DNA of 7,303 nucleotides. Origin: Micavibrio sp. UBA5703. GTDB taxonomy: Bacteria; Pseudomonadota; Alphaproteobacteria; Micavibrionales; Micavibrionaceae. The stretch covers positions 1 to 7,303 of the forward strand of contig DIHF01000079.1 of NCBI GenBank assembly GCA_002420015.1, given 5' to 3'. The position numbers and the translations under genes were made by a program. Each line of letters begins with the position of its first letter. Position 1 is the first letter of the stretch. Under the pieces are notes generated by a model. It saw only the letters and a program-made list of their open reading frames with translations, searched no databases and was not told the DNA's origin. This document shows positions 1 through 7,096 of the stretch, one piece after another.

Positions 1-467
1 CGGTTGTTGCAGCCTTCGGAAATTTTCAGATAAGCGTAATGCGGCGGCGTGAGCTTTAAGCCCGCCTCAGGCACCAGATCCACGAACGGGTCGTGCAGCG
101 GCGGCACGGCTTCGTGCACGTAGCCCACGACTTCGTCGTATTTATGCGGCCCGGTAACGGCCAGAACTTTCGGATGGACCTTCGTGATGTCTTCGGGCTT
201 GGCACCCATGCAACCCGTCACGATGACCTTGCCGTTTTCCTTCAGCGCATCGCCGATGGCGGAAAGAGATTCTTCTTTGGCGCTGTCGAGAAAGCCGCAG
301 GTGTTGACGATCACAACGTCGGCATCGGCATGGGTGGGGGAGAATGTGTACCCCTCGGAGCGAAGCTGCGTCATGATGCGTTCGGAATCAACCAGCGCCT
401 TCGGGCAGCCGAGGCTGACGATGCCGATTTTCGGGGACTCTTTCACTTTTCGCGCGGGTTTTTTCAT
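1..467 (-). CDS. rimO: Ribosomal protein S12 methylthiotransferase RimO, N-terminal part (runs off left edge)
   Basis: RimO is a cytosolic radical-SAM enzyme with two iron-sulfur clusters that adds a methylthio group to a conserved Asp of ribosomal protein S12. The 155 residues seen cover the N-terminal methylthiotransferase (UPF0004) domain. It contains KIGIVSLGCPKALVDSER, where SLGCPKALVDSER is typical of RimO rather than the tRNA enzyme MiaB, followed by VNTCGFLDSAKEES and VTGCMGAKPED. These supply the three cluster cysteines Cys21, Cys57 and Cys86. The window ends at KISEGCNN, where Cys153 is the first cysteine of the radical-SAM CxxxCxxC motif. The rest of the radical-SAM domain and the TRAM domain lie outside. 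The ATG at 467 is the likely start because an in-frame TAA lies five codons upstream. Its ribosome binding site is weak. The gene is 56 bases downstream of an orphan gene on the same strand and may share its promoter. Confidence 0.95.
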   Translation of the reverse strand, partial: MKKPARKVKESPKIGIVSLGCPKALVDSERIMTQLRSEGYTFSPTHADADVVIVNTCGFLDSAKEESLSAIGDALKENGKVIVTGCMGAKPEDITKVHPKVLAVTGPHKYDEVVGYVHEAVPPLHDPFVDLVPEAGLKLTPPHYAYLKISEGCNN

Positions 468-523
468 GCCGCAGCAGTCTTACACTAAAATATCGGCAGG
501 GAATAACAAAATCTTAGTAGGGG

Positions 524-850
524 TTACCCTGGGTCGTATGAAGACAGTGTTCCTGAATGAATCATCTCTTGCAGACAAGTAATCTCAAAGTTGTTTGGTT
601 CGACTGCTTGCTTTAAATGATTGATCTTATTTTGTACTTCTGCCGCCTCAATAAAAAACGGTTTTAATTCTGGGCAATCTTCAATAGGGCTACCGCTTTT
701 ATCGAGGGCAACATTGCCAACCCGGAGGGTGCGCCATGAGGATTGAATTGGTTCGTCATCAAAAATACTGGTACCCATAGGCGTAGGGCCAAAATTCCCG
801 TTCCCCATATAGATTTCGCCATCTTGTTGTTCCGGGTGATGCTTTTTCAT
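524..850 (-). CDS. Unrecognised 108-residue protein
   Basis: I do not recognise this family. The predicted protein is small, soluble and rather acidic, with no signal peptide or membrane segment. The N-terminal half is rich in Gly, Pro and Asn (MGNGNFGPTPMGTSIFDDEP). The middle (WRTLRVGNVALDKSGSPIED) could form a small beta structure, and residues about 66-95 look helical (FIEAAEVQNKINHLKQAVEP). It has two cysteines, Cys59 and Cys91. It is probably a real gene: a good Shine-Dalgarno sequence lies 7 bases before the ATG and a near-consensus promoter lies just upstream. The region is clearly more AT-rich than its neighbours and its codon use differs, which may mean recent acquisition or a lineage-specific origin. 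It reads towards rimO with a 56-base gap and could be its co-transcribed upstream partner. The function is unknown. Confidence 0.72.
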   Translation of the reverse strand: MKKHHPEQQDGEIYMGNGNFGPTPMGTSIFDDEPIQSSWRTLRVGNVALDKSGSPIEDCPELKPFFIEAAEVQNKINHLKQAVEPNNFEITCLQEMIHSGTLSSYDPG

Positions 851-857
851 CTTCTGT

Positions 858-863
858 TCCTTT
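858..863 (-). promoter_or_regulatory. Shine-Dalgarno site of the 108-residue orphan gene
   Basis: Read on the minus strand, AAAGGA lies 7 bases before the ATG at 850. This fixes the start at that ATG rather than the in-frame ATG 14 codons later (MGNGNF) and is the best sign that the orphan gene is translated. Confidence 0.7.
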
Positions 864-877
864 GGTTGATGGCGTTA

Positions 878-906
878 AAGATATACAATTATATGTAATA
901 TGTCAA
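878..906 (-). promoter_or_regulatory. Sigma70-type promoter for the orphan gene (and possibly rimO)
   Basis: On the minus strand the -35 box TTGACA (906-901) is a perfect match. A 17-base AT-rich spacer separates it from the -10 box TATCTT (883-878). The expected transcript start is near 871, giving a leader of about 20 bases that contains the Shine-Dalgarno site. The spacer carries a small dyad, TACA-N6-TGTA (884-897), that might be a regulator site. It is one of the two best promoters by eye in the window. Confidence 0.7.
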
Positions 907-984
907 TAAGATATTTTGGGCCTGCTTGTCGTGGCTTTTCAAAGACATCTGAAGCTGTGGTTGTACGTGTTATCTTATCGAGAC

Positions 985-1013
985 TTGCAAATACAGTCTT
1001 CAGCCCTTATACC
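985..1013 (+). promoter_or_regulatory. Probable promoter of the SRP RNA gene
   Basis: TTGCAA (985-990) and TATACC (1008-1013) are spaced by 17 bases. Transcription would begin at about 1020-1022, which coincides with the first paired base of the SRP RNA stem at 1022. This agreement is stronger support than the box sequences alone. It is divergent from the orphan-gene promoter, with about 80 bases between the two -35 boxes in which I see nothing else. Confidence 0.6.
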
Positions 1014-1021
1014 CCATAACC

Positions 1022-1114
1022 GGAAGGTCGGCGCGGGCGGTGAGTTCGCCAACCCGGTCAGGGCCGAAAGGCAGCAGCCGTAACGAAATTCTATCGGGTC
1101 GTGTCCGGCCTTCC
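1022..1114 (+). ncRNA. ffs: Signal recognition particle RNA, small bacterial (4.5S) type
   Basis: This RNA binds Ffh (SRP54) and targets nascent inner-membrane proteins to FtsY and SecYEG. The diagnostic apical domain is present: GGTCAGG (1056-1062), then the short stem GCC/GGC around a GAAA tetraloop (1066-1069), then AGCAGCC (1073-1079), which forms the asymmetric internal loop bound by the Ffh M domain. The ends pair as GGAAGGTCGG (1022-1031) with CCGGCCTTCC (1105-1114), with one G-U pair. Inner pairing such as GAGTTCG with CGAAATTC gives the usual rod shape. The length of about 93 nt is a little shorter than the 114 nt of E. coli 4.5S RNA, and the exact ends may differ by a few bases. Its place directly before dnaX is a common arrangement. 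I see no clear intrinsic terminator between it and dnaX. Confidence 0.93.
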
Positions 1115-1174
1115 ACCCTTTGCCTCCTCCTTATAGCCTTGCCAGCGGGCCGGGAATCATTCTACATAAAGTAC

Positions 1175-2833
<1,659 letters not shown>

Positions 2834-2838
2834 AAGCA

Positions 2839-3171
2839 ATGATAAATTTTCAAAAAATGATGCAGCAGGCCCAGCAAATGCAGTTCAAGATTCAGGAAAT
2901 GCAGGAGAAGCTGGCCGAGATTGAAGTTACGGGTGAATCCGGCGGCGGCATGGTCAGGGTTGTCATGACCTGTGGCGGCATGGTCAGGAGCATCAAGATC
3001 GACCCCTCCATCATCACGCCGGACGATCCGGACACGCTTGAGGATCTGGTCACCGCCGCCGTCAACAACGCCAATGCCGCCAAGGACGAGCGCATCAAGT
3101 CGGAAACGAAAAAAATGATGCAGGAGCTTGGCCTGCCCGAGGGCGCGCAGCTTCCCGGCATGATGGGGTAG
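2839..3171 (+). CDS. ybaB: YbaB/EbfC nucleoid-associated DNA-binding protein
   Basis: This family forms small dimers that bind DNA and coat the nucleoid. The 110 residues match the usual length. The N-terminal helix is Met/Gln-rich (FQKMMQQAQQMQFKIQEMQE) and is followed by the conserved core EVTGESGGGMVRVVMTCGGMVRSIKIDPS (residues 29-57). The C-terminal part contains the typical LEDLVTAAVNNANAAKDE helix and ends PEGAQLPGMMG. The start lies 5 bases after the dnaX stop. Its Shine-Dalgarno AAGGGA (2825-2830) sits in the last codons of dnaX, suggesting translational coupling. dnaX-ybaB is among the most conserved gene pairs in bacteria, usually followed by recR, which is not present here. A 15-base direct repeat encodes the two GGMVR segments. 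Confidence 0.96.
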   Translation: MINFQKMMQQAQQMQFKIQEMQEKLAEIEVTGESGGGMVRVVMTCGGMVRSIKIDPSIITPDDPDTLEDLVTAAVNNANAAKDERIKSETKKMMQELGLPEGAQLPGMMG

Positions 3172-3177
3172 AATCTG

Positions 3178-3537
3178 ATGGCCGGACAATTCGGTTTTCT
3201 GATCCCGGTTGTTATGCTTGTGGCATCAAACGCCTTTATGACCTTTGCGTGGTACGGCCACCTTAAATTCCCGCATACGGCGCTGTGGATTGCCGTTTTG
3301 ATTTCCTGGGGTATTGCCTTTGTCGAGTATTGCCTTGCCGTTCCTGCCAACCGCATCGGCAGTCGCTTTTATTCTCTGGCCGAACTCAAGACGATTCAGG
3401 AGGTCGTAACGCTTGTCGTTTTTGTCCTGATCGCCGTTCTCTTTTTCGGGCAGAAATTTACCGCCGGGCACCTTATCGGATTTGCGTTTATTGCGCTTGG
3501 CGCGGCGCTTGTGTTCAATGCCGGACAGAATGTATAG
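3178..3537 (+). CDS. DUF486 family small membrane protein (DMT superfamily)
   Basis: This 119-residue inner-membrane protein has four predicted transmembrane segments, at about residues 5-26, 35-55, 74-91 and 97-115. The diagnostic signature of DUF486 is present: NAFMTFAWYGHLK (18-30), ALWIAVLISWGIAFVEYCLAVPANRIGS (35-62) and LKTIQEVVTLVVFV (70-83). The family belongs to the drug/metabolite transporter superfamily and resembles half of an EamA-type transporter, so it probably works as a dimer. No substrate has been established to my knowledge. It begins 6 bases after ybaB and ends 6 bases before xthA, so it is almost certainly co-transcribed with them. It has no clear functional link to its replication and repair neighbours. 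The ribosome binding site is weak (GGGGT in the ybaB end), consistent with translational coupling. Confidence 0.9.
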   Translation: MAGQFGFLIPVVMLVASNAFMTFAWYGHLKFPHTALWIAVLISWGIAFVEYCLAVPANRIGSRFYSLAELKTIQEVVTLVVFVLIAVLFFGQKFTAGHLIGFAFIALGAALVFNAGQNV

Positions 3538-3543
3538 GATTTT

Positions 3544-4332
3544 ATGCGCCTTCTGACATGGAACATTAATTCGGTTCGTCTGCGGATCAATCACGTTCTG
3601 CGGGTGATGAAGGAGCATAGTCCCGACGTTATTTGTTTGCAGGAAACAAAAACGCCGGATGAGCATTTCCCTTTTGAAGATATAAAAAACGCCGGATATA
3701 AACACATCCATATTCACGGCATGAAGGGCTATAACGGCGTGGCGATTCTCTCGCGCCTGCCGTTTTCCGCCACCGATATTCATCACCGTGTGGGGCGCGA
3801 AGATTGCCGCCATATCGCCGTGAAGTTTCCCAAATTCGAGCTTCACAATCTTTATATTCCCGCCGGGGGCGATGAACCGGACCCCAAGATCAACGACAAA
3901 TACGCGCATAAGCTGGATTTCGTCGATGAGATGACGGGATGGTTTAAAAAGAATTACGCAGCAAACGACAGGCTTGTGGCGCTCGGCGATTTCAATATAG
4001 CACCCGGCGAGCATGATGTCTGGTCGCATAAACAGCTTTTGAATGTGGTGTCACATACCGAGCCGGAAGTGACGCGGCTTGCCAAGATGCAAAAATCTCT
4101 GGACTGGATCGATACGGCGCGGCATTTCGTGCCGGAAGATCAAAAATGCTATACGTGGTGGTCGTACCGCAATCACGACTGGAAAAAATCAAATCGCGGC
4201 CGCAGGCTGGATCATATCTGGGTGACGCAGCCGCTGAAAAAACATCTGAAATCACATGAAATCATCGCAAAAGCCCGCGACTGGGAAAAGCCTTCGGATC
4301 ATGTGCCGGTTATTATGGATTTGAATTTATAA
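3544..4332 (+). CDS. xthA: Exodeoxyribonuclease III / AP endonuclease
   Basis: This Mg-dependent enzyme cuts DNA 5' to abasic sites and has 3'-5' exonuclease and 3'-phosphatase activity in base excision repair. The 262 residues are close to the E. coli length (268). All catalytic motifs of the exonuclease III/APE1 fold are present: LLTWNINSVR (Asn7), CLQETK (Glu34), NLYIPAGG (Tyr104), LGDFNIAP (Asp149, Asn151), RLDHIW (Asp223) and PSDHVPV (Asp252, His253). An AGGA lies just before the ATG, 6 bases after the DUF486 stop, making this the last gene of the dnaX cluster. Its last 20 bases overlap the 3' end of the convergent DUF1223 gene, so there is no room for a separate terminator. GC content is somewhat lower than in dnaX. 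Confidence 0.96.
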   Translation: MRLLTWNINSVRLRINHVLRVMKEHSPDVICLQETKTPDEHFPFEDIKNAGYKHIHIHGMKGYNGVAILSRLPFSATDIHHRVGREDCRHIAVKFPKFELHNLYIPAGGDEPDPKINDKYAHKLDFVDEMTGWFKKNYAANDRLVALGDFNIAPGEHDVWSHKQLLNVVSHTEPEVTRLAKMQKSLDWIDTARHFVPEDQKCYTWWSYRNHDWKKSNRGRRLDHIWVTQPLKKHLKSHEIIAKARDWEKPSDHVPVIMDLNL

Positions 4333-5092
4333 GTACTTTTTCTTCCCTGATTACCGTACTCGCGGCGAGTATTTTTCCCTGCCCGATTTCCTGCGCAATG
4401 ACCGTATAACCGTCGCCGGGCACAAGTTTTAAATCCATCGTGTAGTTTGTAGCCGGACCTTTCCAGTACATGACCTTGACGATGTGCTTCACGACATTGA
4501 CGTATTTGATGCACGACCCGGCGTTTTGTCCGGCGTTGATATCGACGACATGCTCGCGGTCGAAAGCGAAAAGCCAGATTTCGGCAGTCTTCTCGAATTT
4601 TTCTTTTTCCGGCAGGGCGATATCCAGCGTATCCGCGCCCAGCTTCAGGCCGATGCTGCCGATATAGTCCGTACTGCGCGCTTTGTCTATGAGGTCGTAA
4701 ACATCCTTGTTGTTCTGACCGATCGTGTCGTAAGCGCCGTTGATGACGAATTGCGGGACTTGCGCAGTGGGAATTTTCAACGCTTTGGCGTATCTCCTTC
4801 GCCGTGAGTCGCAGTCCTTGTTGGCAAGGGTATCTTTCCAGCCGCCAATATCCATGAGACTGAGGTGGCAGGTCAGGACGGTCACGTTTTTATCCTTGTC
4901 GGATACAAGGTTTGTTGCGAGGCCATCTGCCGCCGGTGTATCGGCGCAGCCTTGGGAGGTGAAAAGTTCCAGGACGACAGGAAGGTTCGTTTGCTGGGCT
5001 GTGGCCGGGAATGTAGTAAAAACAGGATGAAGAAGTATGCAAGCCAGAAACAAGGGTCTGAAAGTCCATCGAAATATATCCTTTGTTGTCAT
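4313..5092 (-). CDS. DUF1223 family exported thioredoxin-like protein
   Basis: The 259-residue protein has a signal peptide: positive residues near the N-terminus (KDIFRWTFR), a hydrophobic core (PLFLACILLHPVF), and probable cleavage after PATA near residue 32. The mature protein starts with the DUF1223 core VVLELFTSQGC (39-49), followed by HLSLMDIGGWKD (76-87), DSRRRRYAKAL and VPQFVINGAYDTIG (112-125), like a thioredoxin fold with a cis-proline. The later INAGQNAGSCIKYVNVVKHI matches the family C-terminal part. Its function is unknown and it is likely periplasmic. The usual CxxCP motif after TSQG is CADTP here, so the second cysteine is Thr52. The frame stays open upstream to 5227 through a palindromic repeat. 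I choose the ATG at 5092 because it starts a normal signal peptide, although the Shine-Dalgarno is poor and the ATG sits in the repeat end. Confidence 0.87.
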   Translation of the reverse strand: MTTKDIFRWTFRPLFLACILLHPVFTTFPATAQQTNLPVVLELFTSQGCADTPAADGLATNLVSDKDKNVTVLTCHLSLMDIGGWKDTLANKDCDSRRRRYAKALKIPTAQVPQFVINGAYDTIGQNNKDVYDLIDKARSTDYIGSIGLKLGADTLDIALPEKEKFEKTAEIWLFAFDREHVVDINAGQNAGSCIKYVNVVKHIVKVMYWKGPATNYTMDLKLVPGDGYTVIAQEIGQGKILAASTVIREEKVLINSNP

Positions 5093-5196
5093 CCCGACCG
5101 AGCGCGTTAGCGCGAGCGGAGGGATCTTCGGCATATCGTAATGACAAGATCCCTCGGCTTCGCCTCGCCTTTGGCGCGGCTTCGCTCGGGATGACA
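5087..5196. repeat. 110-bp palindromic repeat (REP/MITE-like)
   Basis: The outer ends TGTCATCCCGA (5087-5097) and TCGGGATGACA (5186-5196) are perfect inverted repeats. Inner arms GAGGGATCTT (5119-5128) and AAGATCCCTC (5146-5155) are also perfect and enclose a 17-base loop. Between them each arm has its own small hairpin, GCGC-GTTA-GCGC on the left and CGCC-TTT-GGCG on the right. The GTCATCCCGA...GAGGGATCT pattern resembles dispersed palindromic repeats common in many proteobacterial genomes. It lies in the gap between the DUF1674 and DUF1223 genes and overlaps the first codons of DUF1223. It carries no transposase. It could act as an mRNA hairpin between the two genes, but no T-run marks it as an intrinsic terminator. 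Confidence 0.85.
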
Positions 5197-5240
5197 TCAA
5201 TGAGGATAGCTTGGTTATAAAGACCATAGGCTTATTCTAC

Positions 5241-5402
5241 TCAAAAATCGCTGCAACGGCCACCGACTTCCCAGTCGCCGAAACGGGTCGGCTCGGGCAG
5301 TTTTTTGGCTTCAAAGCCGCCAAATTCCTTTTGAATTTGGGTTTCCGGGGGCGTTTTGTCTTGCGTTTTCTGGTTTTCGGGGCTTGGCTTTTCCATGTTC
5401 AT
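5241..5402 (-). CDS. DUF1674 / SdhAF4-type succinate dehydrogenase assembly factor
   Basis: The 53-residue protein ends in FGGFEAKKLPEPTRFGDW followed by EVGGRCSDF. This is the DUF1674 signature (G-x-PEPTRFGDWE-x-GRCSDF) shared with mitochondrial SDHAF4. SDHAF4 binds flavinylated SdhA and helps assemble it with SdhB, so the bacterial protein is inferred to do the same in the cytosol. The N-terminal 25 residues are polar and Lys/Pro/Gln-rich, as is usual, and likely disordered. The ATG at 5402 is chosen. The ATG two codons on (5396) is equally possible because an AGAGA lies 7 bases before it. A longer GTG start at 5441 would reach almost to the divergent gene. DUF1674 genes often lie near rsmB in alphaproteobacteria; here a chorismate mutase gene lies between them and the orientation is divergent. 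Confidence 0.88.
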   Translation of the reverse strand: MNMEKPSPENQKTQDKTPPETQIQKEFGGFEAKKLPEPTRFGDWEVGGRCSDF

Positions 5403-5446
5403 ATCTCTATATTTAGGGCAAAATAAGTGATAAGAAAACACCTATC

Positions 5447-5749
5447 ATGGAAATACTGAAACCTTACCGCGCACGGATCAATACGCTGGACAGGCAGATC
5501 ATCGATTTGCTGCGCCAGCGCTATGACGTGATCGAGGAGGTCGGCGCGCTCAAGGCCGCACGCGGTATTGCCGCTACGCTGCCCGACCGCGTGGAAGAGG
5601 TGCGCGAGAACGCCGCGAAGATGGCTGCCGAAAGTGGGCTTGATGCCGATTTCATCCGCAAGCTTTACGCGCAGATCATTGAACATAGCTGCGATCTTGA
5701 AGACAAGATCATCAACGCCGCTGCGGCTGACAAAAAACAGGCATCGTAA
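5447..5749 (+). CDS. AroQ-class chorismate mutase
   Basis: The enzyme class converts chorismate to prephenate, the branch point to phenylalanine and tyrosine. The 100-residue all-helical protein fits the free-standing AroQ type. Aligned by eye with the E. coli P-protein mutase domain, Arg8 (YRARINTLDRQIIDLLRQR) matches Arg11, Arg25 matches Arg28 and Lys36 (EEVGALK) matches Lys39. The catalytic Gln88 position is Glu85 (IIEHSCDLED). The loop and second helix carry LPDRVEEV, similar to the PERVxxM motif of the salicylate enzyme PchB (isochorismate pyruvate lyase), so a PchB-like activity cannot be excluded, though no siderophore genes are nearby. There is no signal peptide, so it is cytosolic. 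It starts 44 bases from the divergent DUF1674 gene. Its TAA directly abuts the rsmB ATG, so the two are translated from one message. Confidence 0.88.
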   Translation: MEILKPYRARINTLDRQIIDLLRQRYDVIEEVGALKAARGIAATLPDRVEEVRENAAKMAAESGLDADFIRKLYAQIIEHSCDLEDKIINAAAADKKQAS

Positions 5750-7096
5750 ATGAGTGCAAAGGCACTTACAGAAAACGCGGAAGGCGCAACGGATAACATG
5801 GCTGCGCGCCGCGCCGCGCTCACCTTGCTCGAGACCGTTCTTGTGCAAAAACAACCTCTTGATGCGGCGTTGGAAAACAGCGACAAGTTCCGCGCCCTGC
5901 CACAGCGCGACCGTGGCTTTGTGCGTATGCTGGTGGCGACGACGCTTCGCCGCCTCGGCCAGATCGACGATCTGATCGAACGCAATCTGGATCGGCCCGG
6001 ATCGCTCAGGAACCGCACGATTGCTAATATCCTGCGCCTGGGCGTGACGCAGATAGTGTTCATGGAGGTGCCGGATCACGCCTCGGTCGATACGTCGGTG
6101 AGGCTGGTCGAGATGGCCGGAATGGAAGGCCAGAAGGGCTTTGCCAACGCCGTTTTGCGCAACATCACGCGCACGTACAAGGAACTGGTTCCGCGTCAGG
6201 ACGAAGCCCGCATCAACACGCCCGAATGGCTTTTGAAGATATGGATCAAGGACTACGATTTGCGCCTTGCCGCCGAGATTGCCACGGCCAATCTGGCCGA
6301 AGCGCCGCTTGATATTACGGTGAAAGACCCGGGATCGAAGAACTTTTGGGGCAACGCGCTGAAGGCTTCGGAACTTTCCACTGGAACGCTGCGCCGCGCC
6401 GGAGGTGGGCCTGTGCAGGAACTGGAAGGATACGATTCCGGCGCATGGTGGGTGCAGGATGCGGCGGCCGCTCTGCCCGCAAAACTCTTCGGGCCGCTCG
6501 AAGGAAAGCACGTCATCGACCTGTGCGCTGCGCCGGGCGGCAAGACCGTCCAGATGGCCGCGATGGGTGCTTTCGTCACGGCGCTCGACCGTTCGGCGCA
6601 GAGGCTTAAGCGGCTGGAGGAAAACCTTGCGCGGCTCGGTCTTGCAGATAAGGTTGAAATTGCCGCCGCAGACGCCTCGCAATGGCAACCTGCGGACGGG
6701 CAAGCGCCGCAGCGAATTTTGCTCGATGCGCCGTGCACTGCAACCGGAACCATTCGCCGCCACCCGGATATCCTGCACCTGAAAACCGCGCAGGATATGG
6801 AGAGCCTCACAGCCGTACAGGCAAGATTACTGGACAACGCAGCGGATATTCTGGGCGTTGGCGGCCTGCTTATTTATTGCACTTGCTCGCTCCAGCGCGC
6901 CGAAGGGGAAGACCAGATCGAACGCCTGCTGGCTGCCCGGCCCGATATGCAGCGCGTGCCCATTGCCGCTGCCGAGGTCGGCAACTATACCGAACTGGTT
7001 GATGCCAACGGCGATCTGAGAATCCTGCCGTTTCACCTCGCCCCGCATGGGGGGATGGATGGTTTCTACGCCGCCCGCCTGACAAAAACGGGCTAA
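5750..7096 (+). CDS. rsmB: 16S rRNA (cytosine-967 C5) methyltransferase RsmB
   Basis: RsmB (Sun/Fmu) methylates C967 of 16S rRNA using SAM. The 448 residues are close to the usual length. Residues about 18-145 form a NusB-like RNA-binding domain (AARRAALTLLETVLVQ, QRDRGFVRMLVATTLRRLGQID, ANILRLGVTQIVFM, GFANAVLRNI). The Rossmann methyltransferase domain has SAM motif VIDLCAAPGGKT (255-266), LDAPCTATGTIRRHPD (325-340) and LIYCTCSLQRAEGE (374-387). Cys379 in TCS is the expected covalent nucleophile and Cys329 in the PC motif the releasing cysteine, as in other RsmB/NOP2 enzymes. The C-terminus PHGGMDGFYAARL is typical. The ATG follows the chorismate mutase stop with no gap. CAGG 8 bases upstream can serve as Shine-Dalgarno. 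An in-frame ATG at codon 17 is an alternative start. I see no convincing hairpin terminator after the stop. Confidence 0.95.
   Translation: MSAKALTENAEGATDNMAARRAALTLLETVLVQKQPLDAALENSDKFRALPQRDRGFVRMLVATTLRRLGQIDDLIERNLDRPGSLRNRTIANILRLGVTQIVFMEVPDHASVDTSVRLVEMAGMEGQKGFANAVLRNITRTYKELVPRQDEARINTPEWLLKIWIKDYDLRLAAEIATANLAEAPLDITVKDPGSKNFWGNALKASELSTGTLRRAGGGPVQELEGYDSGAWWVQDAAAALPAKLFGPLEGKHVIDLCAAPGGKTVQMAAMGAFVTALDRSAQRLKRLEENLARLGLADKVEIAAADASQWQPADGQAPQRILLDAPCTATGTIRRHPDILHLKTAQDMESLTAVQARLLDNAADILGVGGLLIYCTCSLQRAEGEDQIERLLAARPDMQRVPIAAAEVGNYTELVDANGDLRILPFHLAPHGGMDGFYAARLTKTG

Noticed and set aside
93..582. Plus-strand reading frames of about 130 codons opposite rimO
   Set aside because: They are antisense to a clear RimO sequence and have no family motifs.
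900..1019. 39-codon plus-strand reading frame between the divergent promoters
   Set aside because: It has no Shine-Dalgarno, starts inside one promoter and ends inside the other, and the product resembles nothing.
5321..5339. Hairpin CAAATTC-CTTTT-GAATTTG inside the DUF1674 gene
   Set aside because: AT-rich, inside coding sequence and explained by the codons for IQKEF; no follow-on T-run, so not called a terminator.
5399..6778. 459-codon minus-strand reading frame opposite rsmB
   Set aside because: Antisense to well-conserved chorismate mutase and RsmB; it is Arg/His-rich, typical of the shadow of a GC-rich gene.
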